This document shows, in pieces, positions 56,366 through 64,000 of a DNA stretch of 64,000 nucleotides. This DNA is from Gammaproteobacteria bacterium (GTDB lineage: Bacteria > Pseudomonadota > Gammaproteobacteria > Ga0077536): positions 62,001 through 126,000 of the forward strand of contig JACQWY010000032.1 in assembly GCA_016209015.1 (NCBI GenBank), read 5' to 3'. The notes under the pieces are model-generated. The model saw only the letters and a program-made list of their open reading frames with translations. It did not search any database and had not been told where the DNA came from. The first letter of the stretch is position 1. Each line of letters opens with the position of its first letter. The position numbers and the translations under genes are program-made.

Positions 56366-56989
56366 ATGCGCACTCTCACGCCCGAGCTCCACGCTCACTT
56401 CAAACGCCGTGCCCGCAAACTCTCGCCGACGCTCGCCCGCGAGCTCGGGACGCTCGGCCCGATCGGTTTTCCGCAACGTCGTTATTGCGATCTCACGACC
56501 CATCTCGCACGCGTCGTCGTGGGTCAGCAGCTCTCGACGAGCGCGGCACGTTCGATCTGGTCGCGCGTCGAGCAGGCCGCGACGGAGCGCGGAATCGCGC
56601 TCGCGGAGCTCTGCACCGCCGATCATGCCGAGGCACTGCGCCGCTGCGGTCTGTCGGCCGCGAAAGTTAAAGCGCTGGCGGCGATCGGCACCGCCGCGCG
56701 CGACGGCAGACTCTCCTCGCGAGCCCTCGCCCGCCTCGCCCACGACGCGCGCCACGCCGCGCTCTGTTCGATCTGGGGCATCGGCCGCTGGACCGCGGAC
56801 GTGACCTCGATGTTCTACTTCCGCGAGCCGGACATCTGGCCGGACGGCGATCTCACCGTGCGCAATACGTTCGCGGGTTTCGTCGCCGAGCAGTCCGCGC
56901 TCACGCCTGCTGATGCCGCCGCGCTCTTCGCGCCGCATCGCTCGTTCCTCGCGCTGTACATGTGGCGGATCGCCGATCGGGGGCCGTGA
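56366..56989 (+). CDS. DNA-3-methyladenine glycosylase II (AlkA type, HhH-GPD)
   Basis: The 207-residue protein has the HhH-GPD core: VVVGQQLSTSAARSIW, the hairpin WGIGRWTADVTSMFYF and the catalytic Asp region WPDGDLTVRN, where Asp162 aligns with AlkA Asp238. It removes alkylated bases from DNA. It lacks the N-terminal domain of E. coli AlkA, as is common in short members. The gene is divergent from the P450 gene with an 83-base gap. Confidence 0.88.
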   Translation: MRTLTPELHAHFKRRARKLSPTLARELGTLGPIGFPQRRYCDLTTHLARVVVGQQLSTSAARSIWSRVEQAATERGIALAELCTADHAEALRRCGLSAAKVKALAAIGTAARDGRLSSRALARLAHDARHAALCSIWGIGRWTADVTSMFYFREPDIWPDGDLTVRNTFAGFVAEQSALTPADAAALFAPHRSFLALYMWRIADRGP

Positions 56990-57584
56990 ACGGCAGCTCG
57001 TCCGCTCTTCCGGCTCGCTCTTCACAGGATGTGCCGACGCAGGAGGCGCATCGATCGCGTCTTCGAAATTCCAGCCCCGACGATCTGCCACCTGTCGACC
57101 TCGATGAGAACTCGCGGAGCGGCAATTTCGTCCGCCATCGCCCATCCGATATGCCAGGGGCGACCTACCCCCGACGTCATCCCCGAAGACGCGGGGATCC
57201 GGTCGTCGAGCCCCGGCGCTCGCGATCATTCCCGGGCACCCTGCGCACGACCTCGCCGTCAGCGCTCTGGAATGGCGGGGTTCGCTGCTCGTGCCGACCT
57301 CGAGCGTAGCCTCGGGGGCACCGGCCGCTGCGCCACCCATGGCCCCGTAGGAAGGCAGCGGAATCCAAGCCGAAACGGGCATCGGATCCTCGTCGCCCGT
57401 CTTACGACGCAGCACACCGCGCGGACTGCGCGAAATACCCTTCCCGACGCAGACATCCAGTGTCCTCTACCGCCGAAATCCCTGGTCAGCATAGCGCCCG
57501 GCCGCTCGCCAGACACCCCAGTCGCCACCCGCCCGCCGATCAGGTGTAATGAAACCCCCATCCCGAATCCCATGGAGGTGCGCC
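56990..57584. other. 595-base gap with repeats and degraded sequence
   Basis: It holds a 35-base repeat copy (57027-57061) and a degenerate hairpin-repeat fragment (57176-57210, with TCCCCG and CGGGGA arms and a GTCGTCGAGCCCCGG tail). The remainder contains no gene I can support. The GST ribosome site GGAGG is at its end. Confidence 0.55.
57027..57061 (+). repeat. 35-base intergenic repeat, copy 1
   Basis: GGATGTGCCGACGCAGGAGG (first 20 bases) continues to 57061 and is shared, with one mismatch, by 61837-61871; a third degenerate copy is at 34438. Confidence 0.75.
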
Positions 57585-58229
57585 ATGAAGCTCTATTCCT
57601 TCGAGGAGTCCGGCAACAGCTACAAAGTCCGGCTGCTGTTCTCCTTCCTCGGCGTCGACTACGAACGCGTCGACGTCGATCTCATGGCGGACGAGCAGCA
57701 TCAGCCGGCGTTCCTCGCGGTGAATCCGCGCGGCGAAGTGCCGGCGCTCGTCGACGGCGAGGTCCTGCTCTGCGATTCCGCGGCGATCCTGATGTACGTC
57801 GCCGCGCGCCACGGGCCTCGGCCCTGGTGGTCGGACGCGATCGACGAGCAGGCGCACATCCTGGAGTGGCTCGCGTTCGCCGCGAGCTGGGTGCAGTACG
57901 GCGTGTTCACGGCGCGCGCGATCCTCTCCTTCGGGATCTCGGCGAACGGGCTGCCGCACGACTATCGCGGCGAGAGCGTCGAGGCGGCGCAGATGCGCGG
58001 CCGGCATTCGCTCGCAATTCTCGATCAGCATCTCGCGACGCGCGACTGGCTCGCCTGCGGCCGGCCGACGATCGCCGACATCGCGGTGCTTCCCTACATC
58101 GCGCTCGCGCCGATGGGCGACGTCGCGCTCGAACCCTATCCCGCGGTGTGCGCCTGGATCGAGCGCTTCAAACGGCTGCCCGGCTTCGTGTCGATTGCCG
58201 GGCTCGACGACCCACGCTACCGGCGGTAG
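57585..58229 (+). CDS. Glutathione S-transferase family protein
   Basis: The 214-residue protein has an N-terminal thioredoxin-like domain (KLYSFEESGNSYKVRLLFSF, NPRGEVPALVDG, CDSAAILMYVA) and a helical C-terminal domain with TIADIAVLPYIALAPMG. The SGNSYKVR motif resembles beta/theta-class or related GSTs. It conjugates or binds glutathione, in line with GshA and GloB in the window. A GGAGG sequence precedes the ATG at 57585. Confidence 0.9.
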   Translation: MKLYSFEESGNSYKVRLLFSFLGVDYERVDVDLMADEQHQPAFLAVNPRGEVPALVDGEVLLCDSAAILMYVAARHGPRPWWSDAIDEQAHILEWLAFAASWVQYGVFTARAILSFGISANGLPHDYRGESVEAAQMRGRHSLAILDQHLATRDWLACGRPTIADIAVLPYIALAPMGDVALEPYPAVCAWIERFKRLPGFVSIAGLDDPRYRR

Positions 58230-58334
58230 CTGCCGCTGGCGGGACGCGCCGGTTCCGAGTTCCTGCGCGGGCTCAAGTCCGCGCCGCCGGCCGGCCGCTA
58301 TCCTCGCCGGAAATCCGAGCGATCACGGAATCCG

Positions 58335-59771
58335 ATGCGTCTCCGTCCGGCCCAGCTCGTCTGCAAATCCGCGTGCTGCCGCAGCGCGCTCGCGCTCTGC
58401 CTCGCAACGATCTCCGCATTCGGCGCCGACTTCCCGGGCCTGCATTTCGACTACGGTGGCGATTTCCGTGTGCGCAACGATTTCCTCGACGGCGCGATCA
58501 CGCTCTCGACGGATGCGCCCCATCATCAGCAGAACTATCTGCGGCTGCGCGAACGCGTCTGGGCGAGCGTCGCCGATACTTCGGGCTGGCGCTTCAAGGC
58601 GGGTCTGAGCGGCGAGCAGCGCGACTGGTACAAGTCCGCGTTCGCGAGCCAGTTCCCGGCGGACACGGGCTTCGAAGCGCGCTACGGCATCGTCGATCAG
58701 CTCTTCGTCGAATGGCAGGCCCCGGGCGGGCGCGGTCCGACCGTGACGATCGGGCGCCAGGACATCCTGTTCGGCGAGCGCATGAACGGGTGGCTCGTCT
58801 CCGACGGCACGCCTTACGACGCCTCGTGGACCGCGTTCTTCGATGCGGCACGCGTGCGCTTCACGCCGGCCGGCACGCAGACGCAGCTCGATCTCGTCTG
58901 TCTCGTGAATTTCGCGAAGCCCGATGCCTGGCTGCCGACGATCGGCGATTCGAGCCGCCACTCGCCGGGACCCTACTACCTCACCGAGCAGGACGAGCGC
59001 GGCGTGATCCTCTACGCCTCGAACCATGCGCTCGCGCACACGGACGTCGATGCCTACTACATGGCGAAGCTCGACGATCGCGTCGCCTCGAACGGCGACG
59101 ATGCCGAGCTGCACACGCTCGGCGGCCGCGTGCGCGGCGAGCCCGGGTCGCACTGGCTCTATTCGCTGGAAGGCGCGTACCAGTTCGGCTCGAAACGCGA
59201 CGCCGGCCTCGGGCGCGCCTACGGCGGCGGGACCTGGCTCGACATCTCGGCCTGGGGTCTGAACGGGCGCGCTGCCTATCGCTTCCGCGATCGCTACGAC
59301 GATCAGCTCACGCTCGTCTTCGAATACCTCTCCGGCGACGATCCGCAGACCACGGGCCGCGACGAGATGTTCGACATCCTGTGGTCGCGCTGGCCGCGCT
59401 GGAGCGAGCTCTTCGTGCACGACAACATCCTCGAGGTCGGCGGGCGCCCGTCGCAGATGGCGAACCTCGAACGCGCGGGCCTCGCCTGGAGCGTGACGCC
59501 GCTGCCGGCGGCGACGCTCACGCTCGGCTACAACGCGCTGTGGGCGCCCGAAGCCCTGCCGACGCGCGCGCTCGACGCGGCGCGAGCGAACTCGCCGCTG
59601 TTCTCGCGCGAGGGCAATTTCCGTGGCCACGACGTGCAGGCACAGATGCTCTATCAGATCGACAAGCACCTGAGCGTGCACCTCTGGGCGGACGGCCTGT
59701 GGCAGGGCGGGTTCTATCGCGGCGGCGAGCTGATCACGTTCTTCCGCGCGGAATTGCTCGCGACGTTCTGA
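58335..59771 (+). CDS. Outer-membrane beta-barrel channel (alginate-export/porin family)
   Basis: The 478-residue protein has a signal peptide (~1-30, ALALCLATISAFGA), then a long beta-rich barrel with alternating aromatic and charged residues (YGGDFRVRNDF, WRFKAGLSGEQRDWY, VTIGRQDILFGERMNGW, YRFRDRYDDQLTLVFEYLSG) and a C-terminal Phe, the outer-membrane insertion signal. The alginate-export/OprD-like family is the closest recognised. It would admit small substrates. The substrate is unknown; proximity to catabolic genes is suggestive. Confidence 0.8.
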   Translation: MRLRPAQLVCKSACCRSALALCLATISAFGADFPGLHFDYGGDFRVRNDFLDGAITLSTDAPHHQQNYLRLRERVWASVADTSGWRFKAGLSGEQRDWYKSAFASQFPADTGFEARYGIVDQLFVEWQAPGGRGPTVTIGRQDILFGERMNGWLVSDGTPYDASWTAFFDAARVRFTPAGTQTQLDLVCLVNFAKPDAWLPTIGDSSRHSPGPYYLTEQDERGVILYASNHALAHTDVDAYYMAKLDDRVASNGDDAELHTLGGRVRGEPGSHWLYSLEGAYQFGSKRDAGLGRAYGGGTWLDISAWGLNGRAAYRFRDRYDDQLTLVFEYLSGDDPQTTGRDEMFDILWSRWPRWSELFVHDNILEVGGRPSQMANLERAGLAWSVTPLPAATLTLGYNALWAPEALPTRALDAARANSPLFSREGNFRGHDVQAQMLYQIDKHLSVHLWADGLWQGGFYRGGELITFFRAELLATF

Positions 59772-59863
59772 GGCGGCCGTAACGACGGGCGCGGCGCATC
59801 GGACGATGTGCCAGGCCCGGGTGAGCGGGGCTTACGGAAGCTCTGGACTTATCAAGAGCTTCC

Positions 59864-60349
59864 TTACTTCGTCGCGCCGAGCCGGCGCTCGACGAAATCC
59901 TCGACCGTCGGGCTCGCGAGCACCTGATCGTTCTCGTCGAGCACTTCGAAGGCCACACCGTTCGCCGGCGCGTGAATGCTGAAGAGCATCACGAGGCCTT
60001 CCGGGCCCGCGCGCTCCTCGTGCACTTCGCCGTCCGGCACCTGACCGCGGAAGCCGGCCTTGCGGATCTTGTGGATGGTCTCGAGGCCGCGCTCCTCGAT
60101 GATGTGCTGCTCGCCCTCGATCACCGCGACCTTCGTCGTGCCGAGATGGCGGTGATAGTGGCAGTAGGCGTTCGGCGCCCAGCGCACGAGGAGATCCACT
60201 TTGTTCGCCGGGATGTCGGAGGCCGCGACGGCGATCGAATAGTCGATCGTGTAATCCGCATCCGGCTTGCCGGTGTAGCGATCCCACACTACGGAGTTCA
60301 GGTCGAAACCGGCGGGCAGCTCGGCGGTGAAAGCCTGGGGCTTGTTCAT
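59864..60349 (-). CDS. Cupin-fold protein
   Basis: The 161-residue protein contains AYCHYHRHLGTTKVAVIEGE (~65-84), with the cupin metal-ligand pattern HxH and a conserved Gly and Glu, and a second part around GEVHEERAGPEGLVMLF. The fold fits small metalloenzymes or binding proteins. Start chosen at 60349: GAGGA lies 8 bases upstream, while an ATG at 60355 has only 2 bases of spacing. Function unknown. Confidence 0.7.
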   Translation of the reverse strand: MNKPQAFTAELPAGFDLNSVVWDRYTGKPDADYTIDYSIAVAASDIPANKVDLLVRWAPNAYCHYHRHLGTTKVAVIEGEQHIIEERGLETIHKIRKAGFRGQVPDGEVHEERAGPEGLVMLFSIHAPANGVAFEVLDENDQVLASPTVEDFVERRLGATK

Positions 60350-60411
60350 GGGCATGGTCCTCGTAATGGCGTTCCCGGGTCGGTGACCGGATTCTAAGAG
60401 TTTCCGGGCCC

Positions 60412-61200
60412 TCAATCGAGCGGCGGCACGGCCCGCGAGGTGACCCCGCCGTCCGCGACCACGATCGAGCCGTTGAAATAGCTCGCCTCGTCGGAGGCGA
60501 GGAAGAGACATGCGTTCGCCATCTCGACCGGCCGACCGCGCCGGCCCATCGGCACGATGCGGTCGGCGAGCCGCTGCTCGGCGAAGACCGGCGCCGTGAC
60601 GGCGATCATTTCCGTCTCTATGAATCCCGGACACAGCACGTTCGCGCGGATGCCGTCTTTCGCATAGGCCGCGCACAGCGATTTCGTGAACGCGTTGATG
60701 GCACCCTTCGCCGCGCAATAGGCGTGGCCGTCGTTGTTGCCGGTGATGCCGAGGATCGACGAGACGTTCACGATCGCCCCCGCCTTCGCGGCGAGCATGT
60801 GCGGCAACGCGGCGCGGCAGACGTAGAACATCGAGTCGAGATTGATGCCGATGACCTCGCGCCATTTCGCGGGCGGTGTGGTAAGTGCTGCGTCCATCGA
60901 GTGCGGACTCACCTCGGCCCAGCTATAGCCGACCCCCGCGCAGTTCACGACGATGTCGAGCTTGCCGAACTGCGCGATTGCCGCGGCGACCGCGGCCGCG
61001 GCTTCGTCCTCGTTCGAGAGATCGGCGGCCTTGCAGGCCGCGACCGGGCCGAGCTCCGCGCAGATCTCGTCGAGCTTCTTCTGCGTGCGCGAGACACCGA
61101 ATACCTGCGCACCTTCCTCGGCGAACCGCTGCATGCAGGCCCGGCCGATGCCGGCGCCCGCTCCCGTGATCAATGCGACCTTGCCGTCGAGTCGTCCCAC
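60412..61200 (-). CDS. SDR-family oxidoreductase (classical)
   Basis: The 262-residue protein has the NAD(P) loop ITGAGAGIGRA (~11-21), NCAG (~87-90), the catalytic Ser in VSSILG, and YCAAK with Tyr and Lys present. A PGFIETEM segment and a GSIVVADGG end complete the fold. It is active in contrast to the SDR at 37392. The substrate is unknown; it is located with cupin and catabolic genes. Confidence 0.9.
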   Translation of the reverse strand: MGRLDGKVALITGAGAGIGRACMQRFAEEGAQVFGVSRTQKKLDEICAELGPVAACKAADLSNEDEAAAAVAAAIAQFGKLDIVVNCAGVGYSWAEVSPHSMDAALTTPPAKWREVIGINLDSMFYVCRAALPHMLAAKAGAIVNVSSILGITGNNDGHAYCAAKGAINAFTKSLCAAYAKDGIRANVLCPGFIETEMIAVTAPVFAEQRLADRIVPMGRRGRPVEMANACLFLASDEASYFNGSIVVADGGVTSRAVPPLD

Positions 61201-61466
61201 TCGGACCTCCGAAAAGTGACTGGTATGAAAAATGGGGGGTCAGTGTACTCAATCCCGATGGAACCTAGATGAGCGGTCGCGATGGAGCTTGCCGTCCGAC
61301 GCCCAATTTCCGCGCTGCAATGTGCGCTTTCCGTCTACCAAGGGTCGCTCGGTCGACCACGGCAGGTAATGTGGGGTCATGTTCGAATGCGCGGGCTAAC
61401 GTTCGGACGTGGGCCGCTTGCGTCGACCGCGAAATCGAACCTGACGCCAATTCCCTCTTGGCGAAC

Positions 61467-61498
61467 GTCCGATTACGCCTTCGGCTAATCGGACCTAC
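61467..61498. repeat. REP-like hairpin
   Basis: GTCCGATTA and TAATCGGAC form a 9-bp stem around CGCCTTCGGC, followed by CTAC. This resembles the widespread GTAGG...TTAGCCGAAGGCGTAA-type intergenic palindrome found in many proteobacteria. Confidence 0.6.
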
Positions 61499-61607
61499 GA
61501 CGTCCTTTCTTTCAGGGATTGAGACCGGTGGCAGGCGCCTGCGGCCGCCTCTCCGCGCGCCCAGCAGTTCGGAGTGTGCAGAGCTTCCGCGAGAAATACT
61601 CCACGGC

Positions 61608-61776
61608 GTCGTCCCGGCGCAGGCCGGGACCCAGTTGGCGAACCTCGGCTGGCGCAGTCAACGCCGCGTTTCCAGCGTACCGACCCGCGACGTACCGTGT
61701 GAATTGAGGATTGGACCCGCGGATGATCGTCGACGCCGTGGAGCAATGACTGGGTCCCGGCCTGCGCCGGGACGAC
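61608..61776. repeat. 169-bp palindrome-ended element (relative of the 276-bp family)
   Basis: GTCGTCCCGGCGCAGGCCGG (61608) and its inverse (ending 61776) flank a core that partly matches copies B and C (CAGTTGGCGAACC against CAGTCGGCGACCC). It is the same size as the inner 167-base part of the other copies. Confidence 0.7.
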
Positions 61777-61836
61777 GATGAGGAATACTTGGTGGCTGTG
61801 CCGGGGCTCGGCCGGGTTTTGCTCAGAGGTGATATC

Positions 61837-61871
61837 GGATGTTCCGACGCAGGAGGCGCATCGATCGCGTC
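61837..61871 (+). repeat. 35-base intergenic repeat, copy 2
   Basis: It is identical to 57027-57061 except for one base (T for G at the seventh position). It lies just beyond the stop of the N-formylglutamate amidohydrolase gene. Confidence 0.75.
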
Positions 61872-61875
61872 GTCC

Positions 61876-62649
61876 TCAGACCTCGACCCCAATCGCCGCC
61901 GCCGCCTTGCGCAGCACGCGCGCGAGCCGCGCCGCCCATTCCGTCTGGCCCGCTTCCTCCGCGATCAAATCCTGGCGCATTTCGATCAGGGCATACGGGA
62001 TCCCGGCCTGCTCCGCATATACCGGCACGCCGTAATCGCCTTCGTCGGTGAGACGATAGGGCGCGTTGTCGCCGACGCAGAGCGCCGTCTCTTCGCGCAA
62101 GGCCGCGAGCATCGGATCCGTGAGGCGGCGATCGCGGTTCGAGAGCAACCCGATGTGCTGCGGACGCGCCGCGCCGAGGTAGACGGGCGTGAAGCTGTGG
62201 ACGGAGACGTAGAGCAGCGGGCGGTTCGCCGCCTTGCGCGCTGCTATCGCATTCCCGATGGCGGCGCGATACGGCACGACGATCTCCTGCTGACGCGCCG
62301 TCTTCTCCGCTTCACTCAGGTTCTCGTTCGCGGTGATCGTCGTCGCTTCGCTGATCGTGGGGATCGAATCCTGGCGCCAGAAGTGACGATTGCAGTCGAT
62401 CACGAGCCGCGAGTAGTTCTGCGCGATCAGCGTCGCATCGAATTCCGCCGAGAGCCGTCGCGCGACGCCGAGTGCACCGATGTCCCAGCCGATGTGGCGG
62501 GCGATCTCGCTGTCCGGCAGGCCGAGTCGATTGAGGCATTCGGGGATGCGCTTCGAGGCATGGTCGCAGGTGAGCAGGATCGGGGAGCGGCCGTCCGGCC
62601 GTTCGAGGTTCAGGGCCGGCGGTTCGTGGGGCGCGAGCAGACGGATCAC
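61876..62649 (-). CDS. N-formylglutamate amidohydrolase family protein
   Basis: The 257-residue protein has the family signature ILLTCDHASKRIP (~24-36, with metal-ligand residues), HIGWDIGALGVARRLS, YSRLVIDCNRHF, SVHSFTPVYLG and ALIEMRQDLI. The enzyme class hydrolyses N-formylglutamate to formate and glutamate; related members act on other N-acyl groups. It lies on the same strand as the GS-like and PNPOx genes, 86 bases from the latter. The substrate could be different from N-formylglutamate. Confidence 0.88.
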   Translation of the reverse strand: MIRLLAPHEPPALNLERPDGRSPILLTCDHASKRIPECLNRLGLPDSEIARHIGWDIGALGVARRLSAEFDATLIAQNYSRLVIDCNRHFWRQDSIPTISEATTITANENLSEAEKTARQQEIVVPYRAAIGNAIAARKAANRPLLYVSVHSFTPVYLGAARPQHIGLLSNRDRRLTDPMLAALREETALCVGDNAPYRLTDEGDYGVPVYAEQAGIPYALIEMRQDLIAEEAGQTEWAARLARVLRKAAAAIGVEV

Positions 62650-62735
62650 GGGTTGGACGTCTCCTGGATGGGTTGCGGGTATTCTCGCAGGCGCAAGCTT
62701 AACCGCGGCCTAACCGCTGACGGCAATCGCAGCTC

Positions 62736-63266
62736 TCATGCCTTGCCTTCGCCCTCCGCCGGATACAGCTCCGGATGCTTGTAGCGCTTCGCCCAGCCGA
62801 AGCCCTGCCAGGTCGTGAGCTTCTTCGGCACGATCTTGAACGTCCAGCACGGCTCGACGTTCACCGAGCCGCGATACTCCTTCGCCTTCGCGCCGAGATA
62901 ACGCGGGCCGGTATGCTTCTCGCCAATCAAGTTCCAGATCGATTTTTCGCCGGTCATGAGATGCGGCCCGACGGCCGCTTCGACGACGACCGCCGTGCCT
63001 TCGCAGATGACTTTCCGGATCGGCGGCACCGGCTCGTCGACCACGAGCGAGACGCGGCCGTCGTGTGCCATGTAGTGACACCACTCCGAGCGCTCGCGGC
63101 CGACGATCCAGAACGCGATGCCGTCCCAGTGATACCAGACGGGTACGACATAGGGCCAGCCGTCCGGCTTCAGGCACGCGAGCCGCGCGAGCCAGGGGCC
63201 GTTCAGGAATTCGTTCATCTCGGCGGGCGTCATGCCGCCGAGCTTGTTGCCGCGCCAGTTGCTCAT
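62736..63266 (-). CDS. Pyridoxamine 5-phosphate oxidase-fold (FMN/F420-binding) protein
   Basis: The 176-residue protein has a split beta-barrel: LARLACLKPDGWPYVVPVWYHWDG (~26-49), HDGRVSLVVDEPVPPIRKVICEGTA and RYLGAKAKEYRGSVNVEPCWTFKI. That pattern is seen in PNPOx-like FMN- or F420-binding proteins of unassigned function. The start 63266 lies two bases after the stop of the GS-family gene, so the two are co-transcribed. Confidence 0.82.
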   Translation of the reverse strand: MSNWRGNKLGGMTPAEMNEFLNGPWLARLACLKPDGWPYVVPVWYHWDGIAFWIVGRERSEWCHYMAHDGRVSLVVDEPVPPIRKVICEGTAVVVEAAVGPHLMTGEKSIWNLIGEKHTGPRYLGAKAKEYRGSVNVEPCWTFKIVPKKLTTWQGFGWAKRYKHPELYPAEGEGKA

Positions 63267-63268
63267 CT

Positions 63269-64000
63269 TCAGAAGACCTCGAAGTATTCCTTGTGCTCCC
63301 AGTCCGTCACGTGCTGCAGGAAACGATCGATCTCGCTCTGCTTCACGGCGAGGATGTAATCGACGAAGGCCGAACCGAAACCCTGGCGGTACACCTCGTT
63401 CACCTTCAGCGCCGCGGTCGCCTCCATGAGGCTCGCCGGCAGCTTCGGCTTGTCGGAGGAATAGGGTGTGGGATCGAGCGGCCCGGGCTCGAGCTTGCGA
63501 TCGAGACCGGCGAGGCCCGCGGTGATCTGGGATGCCATGTAGAGATAGGGATTCGCGCAGGGCTCGCCGGCGCGGTTCTCGATGTGCGCGGAGTTGTCGC
63601 CGGGCTCCCCGAGCACGCGGATCATCGCGGCCCGGTTCTCCGTGCCCCAGGTGATCTTGTCGGGGGCGAAGGAGTTCGGACGGTAGCGCTTGTAGCCGTT
63701 GATCGTCGGCGTACTGAACACGCAGCCCGCGGCCGCGTTCTCGAGGATGCCGGCGACGAACTGCCGGCCGAGCGCGGAGAGCGGCCACTCGCGATCCTCG
63801 CGGTTCGTGAAGAGATTCTCGCCGGTGTGCGCCGCGCACAGCGACTGGTGCAGATGCCAGCCGCTCGCGAAGAAATTCGGCAGCGCGGGCCGCGTCATGA
63901 ACGTCGCGTGATAGCCGTGACGGCGGCAGATCTGCTTCGTCGCCGTGCGGAACAGCAGCATGTTGTCCGCGCTCGTCACGCCGCGCAGCGGGTCGAACGT
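63269..64000 (-). CDS. Glutamine-synthetase-family ligase, C-terminal part (partial)
   Basis: The last 243 residues are in the window; the gene continues past 64000. Visible are GWHLHQSLC (ATP/glutamate-binding, HxHQS), NGYKRYRPNSFAPDKITWG, NRAAMIRV with the conserved Arg, ENRAGEPCANPYLYMASQ and the end FLQHVTDWEHKEYFEVF. This fits the catalytic half of glutamine-synthetase-like ligases, a family that includes glutamine, gamma-glutamylamide and gamma-glutamylpolyamine synthetases. The subgroup cannot be named from this part. It is co-transcribed with the PNPOx gene. Confidence 0.85.
   Translation of the reverse strand, partial: TFDPLRGVTSADNMLLFRTATKQICRRHGYHATFMTRPALPNFFASGWHLHQSLCAAHTGENLFTNREDREWPLSALGRQFVAGILENAAAGCVFSTPTINGYKRYRPNSFAPDKITWGTENRAAMIRVLGEPGDNSAHIENRAGEPCANPYLYMASQITAGLAGLDRKLEPGPLDPTPYSSDKPKLPASLMEATAALKVNEVYRQGFGSAFVDYILAVKQSEIDRFLQHVTDWEHKEYFEVF

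Larger units (their letters stand above)
61201..61875. other. 675-base intergenic region rich in repeats
   Basis: It contains a 9-bp REP-like hairpin (61467-61498), a 169-bp palindrome-ended element (61608-61776) and a 35-base repeat copy (61837-61871). No supported gene. A possible promoter for the SDR gene is not clear. Confidence 0.6.

Overview
The window is GC-rich chromosomal DNA with dense coding on both strands. Short overlapping start/stop junctions are common, and GTG or TTG starts occur. A FimV-like polar protein, a Vfr/CRP-type regulator, TtcA, Rep helicase, YajQ, GshA and FadD point to a gammaproteobacterium. A groESL operon under a CIRCE operator and the catabolic genes on the right suggest a free-living soil or water bacterium, perhaps near Steroidobacterales or Nevskiales. 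That placement is inference. There is no phage, CRISPR array, rRNA or convincing tRNA.

Left part (1-31 kb): mostly housekeeping. A sugar-kinase-like phosphotransferase, a coiled-coil protein, an M16C peptidase and a HAD phosphatase lie on the minus strand, followed by yajQ and two small conserved genes on the plus strand. At 6.4-13.4 kb sits the most unusual locus: two large paralogous proteins, each with two cyclic-nucleotide-binding domains, an intact rhodanese loop, a very long coiled coil and the same C-terminal box. They are divergent around a YdcH-family gene and a shared control region carrying a near-consensus CRP site. Next come a Sel1 protein, a MoxR/VWA/TIGR03790 row, trpE, an unfused operon with the domain order of urea carboxylase, gshA, fimV, two methyltransferases, a second Sel1 protein and a crp/vfr gene.

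Middle (31-50 kb): groES-groEL with promoter, CIRCE and terminator; a pair of unknown genes; nrtS; gloB with an SDR; an ABC exporter pair; a retropepsin-like protein; rep; an MsbA-like exporter; fadD; ttcA; and an AI-2E family permease. The intergenic spaces here carry repeats: three copies of a ~276-bp palindrome-ended element (34.06, 41.18 and 50.21 kb) and a 161-bp long-hairpin sequence at 38.1 kb.

Right part (50.8-64 kb): an accessory catabolic region. An LLM flavin oxidoreductase, a two-subunit N,N-dimethylformamidase-like enzyme (the proposed iron ligands appear conserved) and a cytochrome P450 lie on one strand. They are followed by an AlkA-type glycosylase, a GST, an outer-membrane channel, a cupin, an SDR, an N-formylglutamate amidohydrolase, a PNPOx-fold protein and the C-terminal part of a glutamine-synthetase-family ligase cut by the window end. 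Amide and amine breakdown is a reasonable theme, but the pathway is not proven by the sequence.
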